Made by a program: the position numbers and the translations under genes | Notes under the pieces: model-generated | Seen by the model: the letters and a program-made list of their open reading frames with translations, nothing else | Databases searched by the model: none | What the model was told of the DNA's origin: nothing | Shown: positions 10,255 through 19,400 of the stretch, piece by piece | Position numbering within the stretch: the first letter of the stretch is position 1 | How the letters are laid out: every line of letters begins with the position of its first letter | Assembly: GCA_965232455.1 (NCBI GenBank) | Contig: OZ246981.1 | Span: 3,534,001 to 3,598,000, forward strand | Direction of reading: 5' to 3' | DNA from: JBFGFX01 sp965232455 | GTDB lineage: Bacteria > Pseudomonadota > Gammaproteobacteria > Steroidobacterales > Woeseiaceae | DNA length: 64,000 nt

Positions 10255-11550
10255 GTGATCAATCGAATCGTTCCGGAACACAGGGCTTTATGGGTACTCG
10301 CCGCCGTGGCGTGTTTGTCGGCCGGTGCCAATGCGCAAAACCCGGCGGCCGAAGCGCAAGACCATCTTCGCGCGGCCAACGAGGCGTACGAGGACAAAGA
10401 CTATGCCGCGTTTACACGGTCGCTCGAAACGGCGCTCGCGCTGAATCCCGCAAGCCTCGCCACGCGCTACAACCTGGCGTCCGGATACGCGCTGACGGCG
10501 AAACCGGAACGGGCGCTCGAACTCCTGCGCGGCCTGGTGGCGGCTCGGATCGATTACGGCATGGCGGAGGATCCCGACCTGGAATCGCTGCACCAACTGC
10601 CGGCGTTCCGCGATCTGATCGCCGAGCTCGAGGCGAACACGGCGCCGGTCGTCAACAGCACGCCGTATTACAGCCTGGAACAGCTCGATCTCGTACCCGA
10701 AGGTATCGCGTTCGATGCCGTGACGGACCGTCTGTTTTTCGGCAGCATGCGCAGCGGCGATATTTTCGTTCTGGACGCGGACCGCGGGCTGACGAAGTTT
10801 GCGACCGTGGACCGCGAGGGCAAACGTTCCGCGATCGGCATGGCCGTGGACCAATTCCGGGGTTTACTCTGGGTGGTCGGCACGACGTTCGACATGGCGG
10901 AGAATTTTGACGCCGATGCGCCGACGCTGTCGGGGATATTCGGTTTCGACCTCGCGAGCGGCGAACTCGAACGCGAATATTCCATCCAAGGCGCCGTCTT
11001 CGGACTCAATGACGTTGCCGTCGGTCCTCGCGGCGAGCTGTACGCCAGCGGCGACGTTCCGCACGTGCTGGACGAAGAGGAGCAGCGCCTCGTACCGCTG
11101 CGAACGACGCCGGAGCTGTTCGGCAGCAACGGCATTGCGGCCGAGCCGAGCGGCCGCACGCTGTTCGTTTCCTCGTATCCGGTCGGAATCGCTTCGATCG
11201 ATCTTGCCAGCGGCACGGCGCAGTTTCTCGACGCGCCGAAGAATACCTCGCTGTATGGCGTCGATGGATTGTATTGGCACGACGGTGATCTCGTCGGCAT
11301 TCAGAACGGCGTCAAACCCTGGCGGCTCCTGCGGATGCACTTGAACGAAGACAAAACGGCCGTCCTCCGCGCGCGCATCGTCGAAATGGCGAACGATGCC
11401 GCGCTACCGACAACCGGCGCGATAATCGGCGATCGTATTCGTTACATCGGCCAGGGGCCCGCGCCGGAAGAAGCGCCAAGTCACGTACCGGCGGCGCTGG
11501 CGCCTTTCCTCGGCGAGACGATCATCCGCAGCGCCCCGCTCGACCCCTAG
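10255..11550 (+). CDS. Secreted TPR and beta-propeller (SMP-30-like) protein
   Basis: The 431-residue protein has a signal peptide ending near GANAQ, a short TPR region (about residues 30-75, DHLRAANEAYEDKDY and LNPASLATRYNLASGY) and a C-terminal six-bladed propeller of the SMP-30/gluconolactonase kind (LVPEGIAFDAVTDRLFFGS, then NDVAVGPRGELYAS). It is probably periplasmic; no catalytic residues can be assigned with confidence. I chose GTG at 10255 because GGGGGAG lies seven bases upstream and the result is a normal signal peptide. The frame is open from an ATG at 10216 overlapping the sigma gene, which is the alternative. It may belong to the ECF42 response. Confidence 0.75.
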   Translation: MINRIVPEHRALWVLAAVACLSAGANAQNPAAEAQDHLRAANEAYEDKDYAAFTRSLETALALNPASLATRYNLASGYALTAKPERALELLRGLVAARIDYGMAEDPDLESLHQLPAFRDLIAELEANTAPVVNSTPYYSLEQLDLVPEGIAFDAVTDRLFFGSMRSGDIFVLDADRGLTKFATVDREGKRSAIGMAVDQFRGLLWVVGTTFDMAENFDADAPTLSGIFGFDLASGELEREYSIQGAVFGLNDVAVGPRGELYASGDVPHVLDEEEQRLVPLRTTPELFGSNGIAAEPSGRTLFVSSYPVGIASIDLASGTAQFLDAPKNTSLYGVDGLYWHDGDLVGIQNGVKPWRLLRMHLNEDKTAVLRARIVEMANDAALPTTGAIIGDRIRYIGQGPAPEEAPSHVPAALAPFLGETIIRSAPLDP

Positions 11551-11596
11551 CCGCCGTCGTCCGGTCCGGCGCCCACGTGCCGCGGCCGCAGTATCC

Positions 11597-11628
11597 TGCA
11601 GGAGCCCGTCCTGAAGGGCGATCCCGCT
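11597..11628 (+). repeat. REP element, single
   Basis: CTGCAGGAGCCCGTCC followed by TGAAGGGCGATCC is one mismatch per half from the window's REP consensus. It sits in the 196-bp gap between the propeller gene and the GNAT gene. Confidence 0.65.
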
Positions 11629-11746
11629 CGATTCTGCAACGACCACCCCGTCCGGACGGCGCGTCCGATCAGAGCAAGAAGCGGGTTTTGCGTTGTCCGC
11701 ATGCACGGTGCGATGATCGCGATGTTTTCACCGACTGCGACCGGAC

Positions 11747-12244
11747 ATGCTGAAAGGCGACCCCTATTCGATTCGATTCGCCGAACGCGGCGACGCCGAA
11801 GCGATTCACGCGATGATCATGGCGCTGGCGGCCGCCACCGACGATAAACGCCGTGTGAAGAGCACTCCACGGGACTTTGCCGCCCACGGGTTTGGAGCGG
11901 ACGCCCTGTTCGAGGCTCTGATCGCCGAACGCGGCGGCGGTCCGGTGGGACTCTGTGTGTTCTTCTTCAGCTTCTCCACCTGGCTCGGTGAACCCGGAGT
12001 CTATATCCAGGACTTGTACGTCCGCGACGAAGAAAGGGGCCGCGGGCTGGGCCGGCGGCTGCTGAGCGCGGCCGCGGCACACGGTCTCGGCAGACGGGCA
12101 TCACACCTTCGGCTTTCGGTCCATTCGCAAAACTCCGCGGCCAGAAATTTTTACGATCGTATCGGCATGGACCATCGTGGCGAGGAAGAGACGTATCACC
12201 TCGGCGGCGACGCGTTTCTAGCGCTCGCGGACGATGCAAAATGA
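11747..12244 (+). CDS. GNAT acetyltransferase, spermidine/spermine-type
   Basis: A 165-residue GNAT enzyme. The acetyl-CoA loop is in YVRDEERGRGLGRRLL, preceded by the STWLGEPGVYIQDLYV strand that resembles spermidine/spermine and thialysine acetyltransferases. SQNSAARNFYDRIGM is the usual C-terminal helix. Its stop codon overlaps the start of a deacetylase gene by four bases (ATGA), so the two opposing activities are translationally coupled. The likely reaction is N-acetylation of a polyamine or similar small amine. The substrate is inferred from the neighbour and from the SSAT-like strand, not proven. Confidence 0.8.
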   Translation: MLKGDPYSIRFAERGDAEAIHAMIMALAAATDDKRRVKSTPRDFAAHGFGADALFEALIAERGGGPVGLCVFFFSFSTWLGEPGVYIQDLYVRDEERGRGLGRRLLSAAAAHGLGRRASHLRLSVHSQNSAARNFYDRIGMDHRGEEETYHLGGDAFLALADDAK

Positions 12245-13284
12245 AGGTCGTGTTCGCAAACGAGCAGCTGCTGCACCGCCCGCGGACGATGTACGCTACC
12301 GGCGCGATCCATCCGCACCCGGAAGTACCGGAGCGGGCAAGCCGGCTCCTGAGTGCGGCCCGGGACAGCGGGCTGTTGCCGGAATCGCCGGCGGATCATG
12401 GACTCGAGTTCGTACACACCGTTCACAGCCGGCGTTACGTCGACTACCTGCAACACATTTTTTCGCGCTGGTCGCGCATCGACGGCAGCGCGGCCGAAGT
12501 CGTTCCGGGCATACAGCCGGGCCGCCGCGACCCGGACCGGGAGAGCGGCTACCCGGCGTCGGCCGCGGGACAGGCGGGTTTTCATCACATCGATTTATCG
12601 AGCCCCGTCGGCGCGGACACCTGGACCGGCGCGCTGTGGAGCTCACACACCGCCGCGCACGCGGCGCTTGAGGTCGCCGAGGGACAAAAAGCGTGTTACG
12701 CACTGTCGCGCCCGCCCGGTCACCACGCCGGCAGGGAATACGCGGCGGGCTTTTGTTATATCGCCAACGCCGCCGTTGCGGCCGAGGTGTTACGCCGCAG
12801 GCACGAAAAAGTCGCGGTGCTCGACGTCGACGTTCATCACGGCAACGGCACGCAGGACGTTTTTTATGCGCGGCCGGACGTTCTGACGGTGTCCATCCAC
12901 GCCGATCCGGTTCGCTTTTATCCGTTCTTCTGGGGGTACGCCGACGAGACCGGCGAAGGCGAGGGACAAGGCGCAAACCTGAATCTGCCGCTTGCACGAG
13001 GCACGACGGACGGCGAGTACCTGCGCGAGCTCGGCAAAGCGCTGGCCGCCATTGAGCGCTTCGACGCCGGCGCGCTGGTCGTCGCGCTGGGACTCGATGC
13101 TCACGAGAGCGATCCGATGCGCGGCTTCGGGATAACGACCGGGGGGTTCTCCGGCATCGGACGGCGCATCGGCGAACTCGGACTGCCGACGGTGCTGGTG
13201 CAGGAAGGCGGCTATCTTTCCGACCAGCTCGGCCTGAGTCTCCGCGCGTTCCTGGAAGGATTCATGCAACGTCACGGGGAATGA
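12241..13284 (+). CDS. Histone-deacetylase-family acetylpolyamine amidohydrolase
   Basis: A 347-residue zinc deacetylase of the arginase/HDAC fold. RPPGHHAGREYAAGFCY carries the catalytic His pair, DVDVHHGNGTQDVFY the Asp and His zinc ligands, GLDAHESDP the second Asp ligand, and VQEGGY the terminal loop. Length and N-terminal loop (HPHPEVPERASRLL) fit bacterial acetylpolyamine amidohydrolases rather than AcuC. It is coupled to the GNAT gene by a four-base overlap and followed 71 bp later by an NhaC-type antiporter. It probably reverses acetylation of polyamines in the cytoplasm. Confidence 0.88.
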   Translation: MKVVFANEQLLHRPRTMYATGAIHPHPEVPERASRLLSAARDSGLLPESPADHGLEFVHTVHSRRYVDYLQHIFSRWSRIDGSAAEVVPGIQPGRRDPDRESGYPASAAGQAGFHHIDLSSPVGADTWTGALWSSHTAAHAALEVAEGQKACYALSRPPGHHAGREYAAGFCYIANAAVAAEVLRRRHEKVAVLDVDVHHGNGTQDVFYARPDVLTVSIHADPVRFYPFFWGYADETGEGEGQGANLNLPLARGTTDGEYLRELGKALAAIERFDAGALVVALGLDAHESDPMRGFGITTGGFSGIGRRIGELGLPTVLVQEGGYLSDQLGLSLRAFLEGFMQRHGE

Positions 13285-13355
13285 CGCGACAAGTCGAAAC
13301 CGGCCCGAAATCCGGCTACAGTGGGCATTCCGGCAAACAATAAAAAGAAGCGTTC

Positions 13356-14771
13356 ATGCAAGATCCGAGCTGGTATTCGATCCTTCCGCCCGTCCTGGCG
13401 ATCGTCCTCGCAATCTGGAGCAAGCAGGTCATCCTGTCGCTGTTCGCCGGCATCTGGATGGGATTCACGATCCTGAACGGTTTTAATCCGCTCGTGGGCG
13501 TCACGGCCGGTCTCGACGGCGTCATCAACGTGTTCGGCGACGCGGGCGACACCAAGGTACTCATTTTCACGCTGCTGATCGGCTCGCTCATCGCAACCAT
13601 AGAATACTCCGGCGGCGTTCGCGGCTTCGTGCATTTCCTGGAATCCCGGCGCTGGGTGCACACCGGCGTGCGCGCGCAGCTTCTGGCCTGGGTGACCGGG
13701 CTCGTCATTTTCATCGAGTCGAACATCACGCTGCTGGTGGCGGGTTCGGTGAGCCGGCCGCTGTTCGACCGATACCGAGTTTCGCGGGAAAAACTCGCTT
13801 ACCTCATCGACGCAACCTCGGCACCGGTCTGCGTAATGATCCCGCTGAACGCCTGGGGAGCCGTCATTATCGGCCTCGTCGCCGGCGCCGGCGTGGAGAA
13901 CCCGCTGGAAGCCTTCATCGCGTCCATCCCCTACAACCTCTATGCGATCACCGCGATCTTCCTGGCGCTCGTCGTCATATGGAAGGATCTCAACATAGGC
14001 CCGATGCGCGCCGCCGAGGAACGCACGAAAGGCGGCGACCTCCTCTGGCCCGGCGCCACCCCGTTGGTGGACACGTCCGCCGAGAAAACGCCCGAAGGCG
14101 AACGGCCCGAAGACATCCCGTCGGCGTGGTACATGGGACTACCGATCGTTACGATGATCCTGATGATGCCGGTCGGCCTCTACGTCACGGGCGACGGCAA
14201 CATTATCGAAGGGTCCGGCTCCACGGCGATCCTCTGGTCGGTCGGCGCCGCGATCCTCGTCGCCTGGATCATGTTATTGGTCAGAGGCAACTCGTCGGTT
14301 AACCAGCTCATGGCGGTTTTCATGAAAGGCGCCGGCAACCTGCTGCCAATCTCGACCATCTTGCTGCTGGCGCTTGCGCTCGGTGACGTTGCCGGTCTGC
14401 TCGGCACCGGCGCCTACGTCGCCGGCGTGGCCGGCGCAGCCGTTCCGGAAATCATGCTGGCGCCGCTCGTGTTTCTGGTGTCCGCGTTTATCGCGTTCTC
14501 CGTCGGTTCGAGTTGGGGAACCTTTGCCATCATGATTCCGATTGCCATCCCGATCGCGACGACGCTGGGCCTGCCGATGCCGCTGCTGCTGGGCGCCGCG
14601 ATCTCCGGCGCCATCTTCGGCGATCATGCCTCGCCGATCAGCGACACCACCGTCGTCGCCTCGATGGCGTCCGCCACCGATCACATCGATCACGTGCGCA
14701 CGCAGCTTCCCTATGCGCTGGTCGCTGCAAGCGTCGCAACGCTCGGATTCCTCGTCTTGAGCATCGTATAG
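13356..14771 (+). CDS. NhaC-family Na+/H+ antiporter-like transporter
   Basis: This 471-residue inner-membrane protein has about 11-12 hydrophobic segments. It carries NhaC-family landmarks: FAGIWMGF in an early helix, FIESNITLLVAGS, a pair of similar halves, and the conserved SVGSSWGTFAIMIPIAIPIA in the second half. NhaC relatives exchange Na+ for protons or swap organic acids and amines, so the real substrate is open. It lies on the same strand as the acetyltransferase/deacetylase pair and may share transcription, which would be consistent with moving a polyamine-related solute, but this is only inference. Confidence 0.8.
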   Translation: MQDPSWYSILPPVLAIVLAIWSKQVILSLFAGIWMGFTILNGFNPLVGVTAGLDGVINVFGDAGDTKVLIFTLLIGSLIATIEYSGGVRGFVHFLESRRWVHTGVRAQLLAWVTGLVIFIESNITLLVAGSVSRPLFDRYRVSREKLAYLIDATSAPVCVMIPLNAWGAVIIGLVAGAGVENPLEAFIASIPYNLYAITAIFLALVVIWKDLNIGPMRAAEERTKGGDLLWPGATPLVDTSAEKTPEGERPEDIPSAWYMGLPIVTMILMMPVGLYVTGDGNIIEGSGSTAILWSVGAAILVAWIMLLVRGNSSVNQLMAVFMKGAGNLLPISTILLLALALGDVAGLLGTGAYVAGVAGAAVPEIMLAPLVFLVSAFIAFSVGSSWGTFAIMIPIAIPIATTLGLPMPLLLGAAISGAIFGDHASPISDTTVVASMASATDHIDHVRTQLPYALVAASVATLGFLVLSIV

Positions 14772-14793
14772 AAATCCGACCCGGGGGCGTCCG

Positions 14794-15684
14794 TTACAGA
14801 TAACCGCTAAAGCAGAAAGCGACCGGGCCGGACATTATCGCGTGGTCGTCTCCGGTAATCGTTATCTCGACGTCGCCCGCCGGCAACGTCACGGTAATCC
14901 GTTTTGACGCGGTCAGTTTGCGCGCGAGCGCCGCGTAAGCGGCCGCACAGGCACCGCTGCCGCAGGCCATCGTCAGTCCGGCGCCGCGTTCGTAAACGAT
15001 CAATTTCAGGTGGTTGTCATCGATCAGCTGCGCGATACCGACATTCACCTGTTCCGGAAACAGCGGATTTTCCTGTATTGCCGGCGCGACCGAGGCCAGA
15101 TCGACGGCATCGACGTCGTCCACGAAAAACACCGCGTGCGGGTTGCCGACGTTCAGGGCCGCGGGCTCGCTCAGCGCCCCTGCCGTCAAGTCGAGGTGCA
15201 GCGTATCGCGCTCCTCCGCCAGCGGCACGTCGTTCCAGCGCATGCTGATCCTTCCCATGTCGCAGCTCACCCGCCGGTCGCCGACACGGCGGCATTCGAG
15301 GACCCCCGCCAGCGTCTCGATGTTGACGTCATCGCACTTTGACTCTTCCATCAGCAGCCACGCGACGCAGCGTGTTGCGTTACCGCAAGCCTCGACTTCC
15401 CGCCCGTCCACGTTGAACAGACGCATGAACGCATCGGCGGCGCCGGCGGCGGGCTCGATCACGACCAGCTGGTCGCCGCCAACGCCGATCTCGGGATCGC
15501 AGATGCGCACGATCTCCGAGCGCCCGGGACGGTACGGCGTTTCCCGACCGTCGACGATCACAAAATGGTTTCTCAAACCGTGCATCTTGAGGAACGGACG
15601 GCCGCGGGGATAGAGTCCGTTCAGGGTTTGCTTGGAACGGTTACTGGAACGACGTTTTGAAGGATTGGCGGCGGCGTCATTCAT
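14794..15684 (-). CDS. dapF: Diaminopimelate epimerase
   Basis: DapF interconverts LL- and meso-diaminopimelate for lysine and peptidoglycan synthesis. Both catalytic cysteines are present, in VEACGNATRC and MACGSGACAAAYAAL. The N-terminal substrate motif reads KMHGLRNHFVIVDGR instead of the common KMHGLGNDFVVID, so Gly and Asp are replaced while the Asn is kept. From ATG 15684 the protein is 296 residues, with an extra basic stretch of about 32 residues before the fold begins; I find no better later start. It is convergent with the NhaC gene and divergent from alaX. The function assignment is strong, although a related epimerase is possible. Confidence 0.87.
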   Translation of the reverse strand: MNDAAANPSKRRSSNRSKQTLNGLYPRGRPFLKMHGLRNHFVIVDGRETPYRPGRSEIVRICDPEIGVGGDQLVVIEPAAGAADAFMRLFNVDGREVEACGNATRCVAWLLMEESKCDDVNIETLAGVLECRRVGDRRVSCDMGRISMRWNDVPLAEERDTLHLDLTAGALSEPAALNVGNPHAVFFVDDVDAVDLASVAPAIQENPLFPEQVNVGIAQLIDDNHLKLIVYERGAGLTMACGSGACAAAYAALARKLTASKRITVTLPAGDVEITITGDDHAIMSGPVAFCFSGYL

Positions 15685-15834
15685 GGTTTTCAGTCATCGC
15701 GGCGTTGCGAGGTCCGATGATGGCAGCATCCGCGCCGTCTGTCAGCAGCGCGCGATTGCCCGACGCAAACGCCGAAGGTACATTGGCCCGGCAAACATTC
15801 AATCAGACCCCGACACTTAACAGAGGCTTCCGCA

Positions 15835-16536
15835 ATGACCGAGGCACTATTTCGAGACGACGCGTACCTTAAGGACTGCAATGCGACGGTCCTGGCGACC
15901 GACGACGGCGCCGTTGTCCTCGACAAAACGGTTTTTTATCCGATGGGCGGCGGCCAGCCGGGCGATACCGGCCGGCTCGACTGGGACGGCGGCGGCGCAA
16001 CCATTGTCGACACCCGCTACGGGGAGCAGGGCGCCATCCGGCACGTACTGGCGGACGGCGACGTCCGGCCGGGCGTGGGGACGCCCGTCCGCGCGGTTCT
16101 CGACTGGGAACGCCGCTACCGTCACATGCGTATGCACACCGCCCTGCATCTGCTCGGCTCCGTGTTGCGATTCGGAGTGACGGGCGGCAGCATCGGCGCG
16201 GAAAAAAGCCGCCTGGATTTCGACATGCAGGACCCGGTCGACAAAGAGACGGTCACCGATGCGATGCGCGGCCTGGTAAGCGAAGACTGCGCGATCTCCT
16301 GCCGGTGGATAACGGACGCCGAACTCGCCGCGCAGCCGGACCTCGTACGCACGATGTCGGTCAAACCGCCGAGCGGCGCGGGCAAGGTACGTTTACTCGA
16401 AATCGAGGGTGTCGATCTGCAGCCCTGCGGCGGCACGCATCTGCGTTCGACCGCGGAGGTTGGCGGCGTACGCGTGAGCAAAGTCGAGAAGAAAGGCAAA
16501 CACAACCGGCGCGTGCATATCGTTCTCGACGACTAG
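15835..16536 (+). CDS. Alanyl-tRNA editing protein, AlaX family
   Basis: A 233-residue stand-alone editing protein that hydrolyses Ser or Gly mischarged on tRNA-Ala. The zinc-binding residues of the AlaRS editing domain are present: RMHTALHLL with its HxxxH, and CGGTHLRST with Cys and His. An N-terminal TVFYPMGGGQPGDTG strand corresponds to the AlaRS C-terminal editing fold. The size fits the medium AlaX class. There is no aminoacylation domain, so it is not a fragment of AlaRS. It is divergently arranged with dapF, with no obvious functional link. Confidence 0.9.
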   Translation: MTEALFRDDAYLKDCNATVLATDDGAVVLDKTVFYPMGGGQPGDTGRLDWDGGGATIVDTRYGEQGAIRHVLADGDVRPGVGTPVRAVLDWERRYRHMRMHTALHLLGSVLRFGVTGGSIGAEKSRLDFDMQDPVDKETVTDAMRGLVSEDCAISCRWITDAELAAQPDLVRTMSVKPPSGAGKVRLLEIEGVDLQPCGGTHLRSTAEVGGVRVSKVEKKGKHNRRVHIVLDD

Positions 16537-16547
16537 CAGCCGATCTC

Positions 16548-17732
16548 TCAAGCGACGCGACGCGCACCGGTCGCAAGATGCGCCGACGAGCGGACCGTGC
16601 GGCCGCGCCGCCGCAACAGAAGCATGCCCGCCAGCCCCATGCAAACCAACAGAAGCGTTCCAGGCTCGGCAACCGCCGTCACCCCGCGGTCGAAGCGCGA
16701 CACGAACAGTTGCTGGCCCTCTGTATAGGCGACGAAATTCCCGAATACGTCGGTCGAGCCGGCGCCGATTGCTCCGCTGGTCAGTTGCAGCAGACCGCCG
16801 TCGAAGATATCCAGAAGAAACGCCTGACTGATCCCGTTCACGTCGAACGCGTTGAAACTCAGAAAGTTTTGCGTCAGGGCGATGGCTTCGAGGCCGCGCA
16901 GACCCAGTGCAAATACCTCCGTCGTACCAGCGAGGAAGTCGCGAAGGACGATGTCGGCGAGCCCGGTGGCGGAATCGACGCGACCGAACGCGATCAGGCT
17001 GCCCCAGGTCGCCGGGTCGATCTCGTCAAACCCGTCGTCCAGATCGCCCGGGGTCACAAAAAAACTGGAGCCGCCGATTTCCTGCGCGCGCACCTCGGAA
17101 TCAAGGCCGGCGACCTGCTCCTCCCAGACGATGAAGCGCGTATCGACCTCGGGATTGCCGGTTTCGGGAACCGGGCCGCGAATGACGACCGGCGGTGTGT
17201 CGGTGCCCAGGAGGCTGACCCGCTGAAAAAGTATTACGCCGTTCTGCTCCCAGACGATGACGTCCTCGGCAATGCGGGCACTTTCAATGTTGCCGAACGT
17301 GGCTTCGCTAACCAATCCGTCGAAGCCGGTTGAAACGTCTTTGAGCCGCAGCGCGTCCCCCGCGTCAACCCGGTAAACCACGAAATCCCCGGAGGCGTCG
17401 GGCCCACCGTCGGCCGGCCGCGTCTGATCGCCGAGGATACGCATCGGTCCCACCGGGGCACCCGAGAAATCGATACGCTGCTGGCTCACGCTGCCTTGCC
17501 CCGGGCCGAACTCCGTATCGGGCTGGACTCGAAACACGACGTAAGCACCGCTGCGATCTTCAGCCAGACGGGGATCCATGACGAAGTCCTGACTCGCTAT
17601 GCCGTCAAACACCAATTCGGTATCCAGCAGAACCGGCACCGCGCCGGCGCGGTTTGCGGTGAGAAGGATGAAAAAAACCGCCGTCAAAGACCTCACGAGC
17701 AATCCGACGATTCCGTGTGTTGATGTTGCCAT
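16548..17732 (-). CDS. PEP-CTERM anchored TolB-like propeller protein
   Basis: The 394-residue protein has an N-terminal signal peptide (to about residue 31, ANRAGA) and a C-terminal sorting signal: EPGTLLLVCMGLAGMLLLRRR, in which EPG replaces the canonical PEP, followed by a hydrophobic helix and arginines. The middle is a series of repeats alternating FVVYRV, VIVWEQ, FIVWEE and LIAFGR strands, suggesting a TolB-like beta-propeller. Such proteins are processed by exosortase and exported in bacteria that make exopolysaccharide. The exosortase is not in this window. GGGAGG before the ATG is a strong ribosome site. Ligand unknown. Confidence 0.82.
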   Translation of the reverse strand: MATSTHGIVGLLVRSLTAVFFILLTANRAGAVPVLLDTELVFDGIASQDFVMDPRLAEDRSGAYVVFRVQPDTEFGPGQGSVSQQRIDFSGAPVGPMRILGDQTRPADGGPDASGDFVVYRVDAGDALRLKDVSTGFDGLVSEATFGNIESARIAEDVIVWEQNGVILFQRVSLLGTDTPPVVIRGPVPETGNPEVDTRFIVWEEQVAGLDSEVRAQEIGGSSFFVTPGDLDDGFDEIDPATWGSLIAFGRVDSATGLADIVLRDFLAGTTEVFALGLRGLEAIALTQNFLSFNAFDVNGISQAFLLDIFDGGLLQLTSGAIGAGSTDVFGNFVAYTEGQQLFVSRFDRGVTAVAEPGTLLLVCMGLAGMLLLRRRGRTVRSSAHLATGARRVA

Positions 17733-17955
17733 TGCCGCCTCCCGGAGCAGAATCGCCTGCGATGTCGCCTTATAGCGATTTCTTATAGTATGGAGCGGAA
17801 ATTGTAGGCACGGCCCCGGACGAGAACCTTATGGAAGGCTCATGGAAAGCTAATGAATTTCTCCTGGTTTGGCCGCCGCCGTATTCGGCGATCTGCCCGG
17901 CCCTGCTTCGTGCACGACGACGCATCGAACCGATAGACCGGTATCATCCTCCCAG

Positions 17956-19311
17956 ATGACCAGCCGCTCAACCGACGTAAACCCGATCGAATCCCCGGCG
18001 CCGGCCGGACCAGTCTCCGGCAGCGAACGGATAACGGCGATCGATACGCTGCGTGGCGTCGCCGTGCTCGGCATTCTCGTGATGAACATCTACGCGTTCG
18101 CGATGCCGTTCGCGGCCTACAACAACCCGCTCCTGCTCGGCGGGGTCGAGTGGTACAACCTGGGCACGTGGTTCGCCACGCACGTGTTTTTCGACCAGAA
18201 GTTCATGACCATTTTTTCGCTGCTGTTTGGCGGCGGCCTCGTCATCATGCACGAGCGCGCCCTCGCGCGTGGCGCCCGTTTCGGTCGACTCTATTATCGC
18301 CGCCAGTTCTGGCTGCTGATGATCGGCGCGGCACACGGATACCTCTTGTGGGTCGGCGACATTCTTTTCCATTACGCCCTGATGGGCATGTTCATCTACC
18401 TTTTCCGCGAGCTGCGGCCCAGGACACTGATCGTCATCGCCTGCCTGATGCTGCCGATCGCGCCGCTGCTGTCGTTCGGTACTTCGGTATATCTGGAAGA
18501 ACTGAAGAGCGAGGTCGCGGCCATCGAAGTACTGCTGGAAGCGGGCGAGGAACTCGATGACGAACAGAAGGCGGTAAAAGAAGAGTGGGACGAAATGGCG
18601 CAGTTCGTGGCGCCGGGTGAAAAAGAACTGCGGGAGGATCTCGACGCCTATCGCGGAAATTACGCCGGCATCGTGGCATTTCGGGCGCCGATGGTTGTCA
18701 TCATGCAAACGCAGGGGACGTTTTTTTTCATCCTGTGGCGGGTCGGCGGCTTGATGCTGCTCGGCATGGCGCTGATGAAACTCGGCGTCCTGTCGGGTAA
18801 ACGCGATTCCGGCTTTTACCGAAAAATGTTGTTGCTCGGTTACGGGCTCGGTCTTCCGATCGTGCTGTTCAGCGCCGTTGCGCTCAACGCCCACCAGTGG
18901 GACGGCATTTATCAATACCGCATCGGCACGGTGCCCAACTACGTCGGCAGCATCCTGGTCGCTTTTGGGCATATTGCGGCCGTGATGCTCGTCGTCAAGA
19001 ACGGCATCGGCCGTGGACTGATGGCCCGGTTCACGGCCGTCGGCCGTATGGCGCTCACCAATTACCTGATGCACTCGCTGGTTCTGACGACAATCTTCTA
19101 CGGATACGGTTTGGGGCTGTACGGCGAAATCCCGCGCTTTTGGCAGATGGGTTTTGTGATCGGGCTTCTCGCGTTCCAGCTGTGGCTGAGCCCGGCCTGG
19201 CTCGAGCGCTATCGGTTCGGACCGGTGGAATGGCTGTGGCGGTCACTCACCTATTGGCGCAGCCAGCCGATGCCCGTTAAACGGATCCGACCCCTTTTTC
19301 GCGAAGAGTGA
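17956..19311 (+). CDS. DUF418 membrane protein
   Basis: This 451-residue integral membrane protein begins with ITAIDTLRGVAVLGILVMN, the hallmark opening of DUF418 proteins, and ends with the conserved C-terminal block (AVGRMALTNYLMHSLVLTTIFYG region). A charged stretch rich in Glu (around residues 180-225) forms a loop between helices. The fold is related to acyltransferase-3/HGSNAT-type enzymes, but no activity is established for the family. I chose ATG 17956 because an earlier in-frame start at 17869 adds residues without family similarity. Neighbours give no functional clue. Confidence 0.85.
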   Translation: MTSRSTDVNPIESPAPAGPVSGSERITAIDTLRGVAVLGILVMNIYAFAMPFAAYNNPLLLGGVEWYNLGTWFATHVFFDQKFMTIFSLLFGGGLVIMHERALARGARFGRLYYRRQFWLLMIGAAHGYLLWVGDILFHYALMGMFIYLFRELRPRTLIVIACLMLPIAPLLSFGTSVYLEELKSEVAAIEVLLEAGEELDDEQKAVKEEWDEMAQFVAPGEKELREDLDAYRGNYAGIVAFRAPMVVIMQTQGTFFFILWRVGGLMLLGMALMKLGVLSGKRDSGFYRKMLLLGYGLGLPIVLFSAVALNAHQWDGIYQYRIGTVPNYVGSILVAFGHIAAVMLVVKNGIGRGLMARFTAVGRMALTNYLMHSLVLTTIFYGYGLGLYGEIPRFWQMGFVIGLLAFQLWLSPAWLERYRFGPVEWLWRSLTYWRSQPMPVKRIRPLFREE

Positions 19312-19400
19312 GACAAGCGCTTGTGTTACACGCGGCAGGTCGTAGGATGATCGGCCTGACGATATTCAGAATTTGTTAACGCTCGGTGGAGAAACCAGAG

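Noticed and set aside
15835..16536. Fragment of alanyl-tRNA synthetase
   Set aside because: The sequence begins with a complete editing-domain fold and has its own start and stop; it fits free-standing AlaX.
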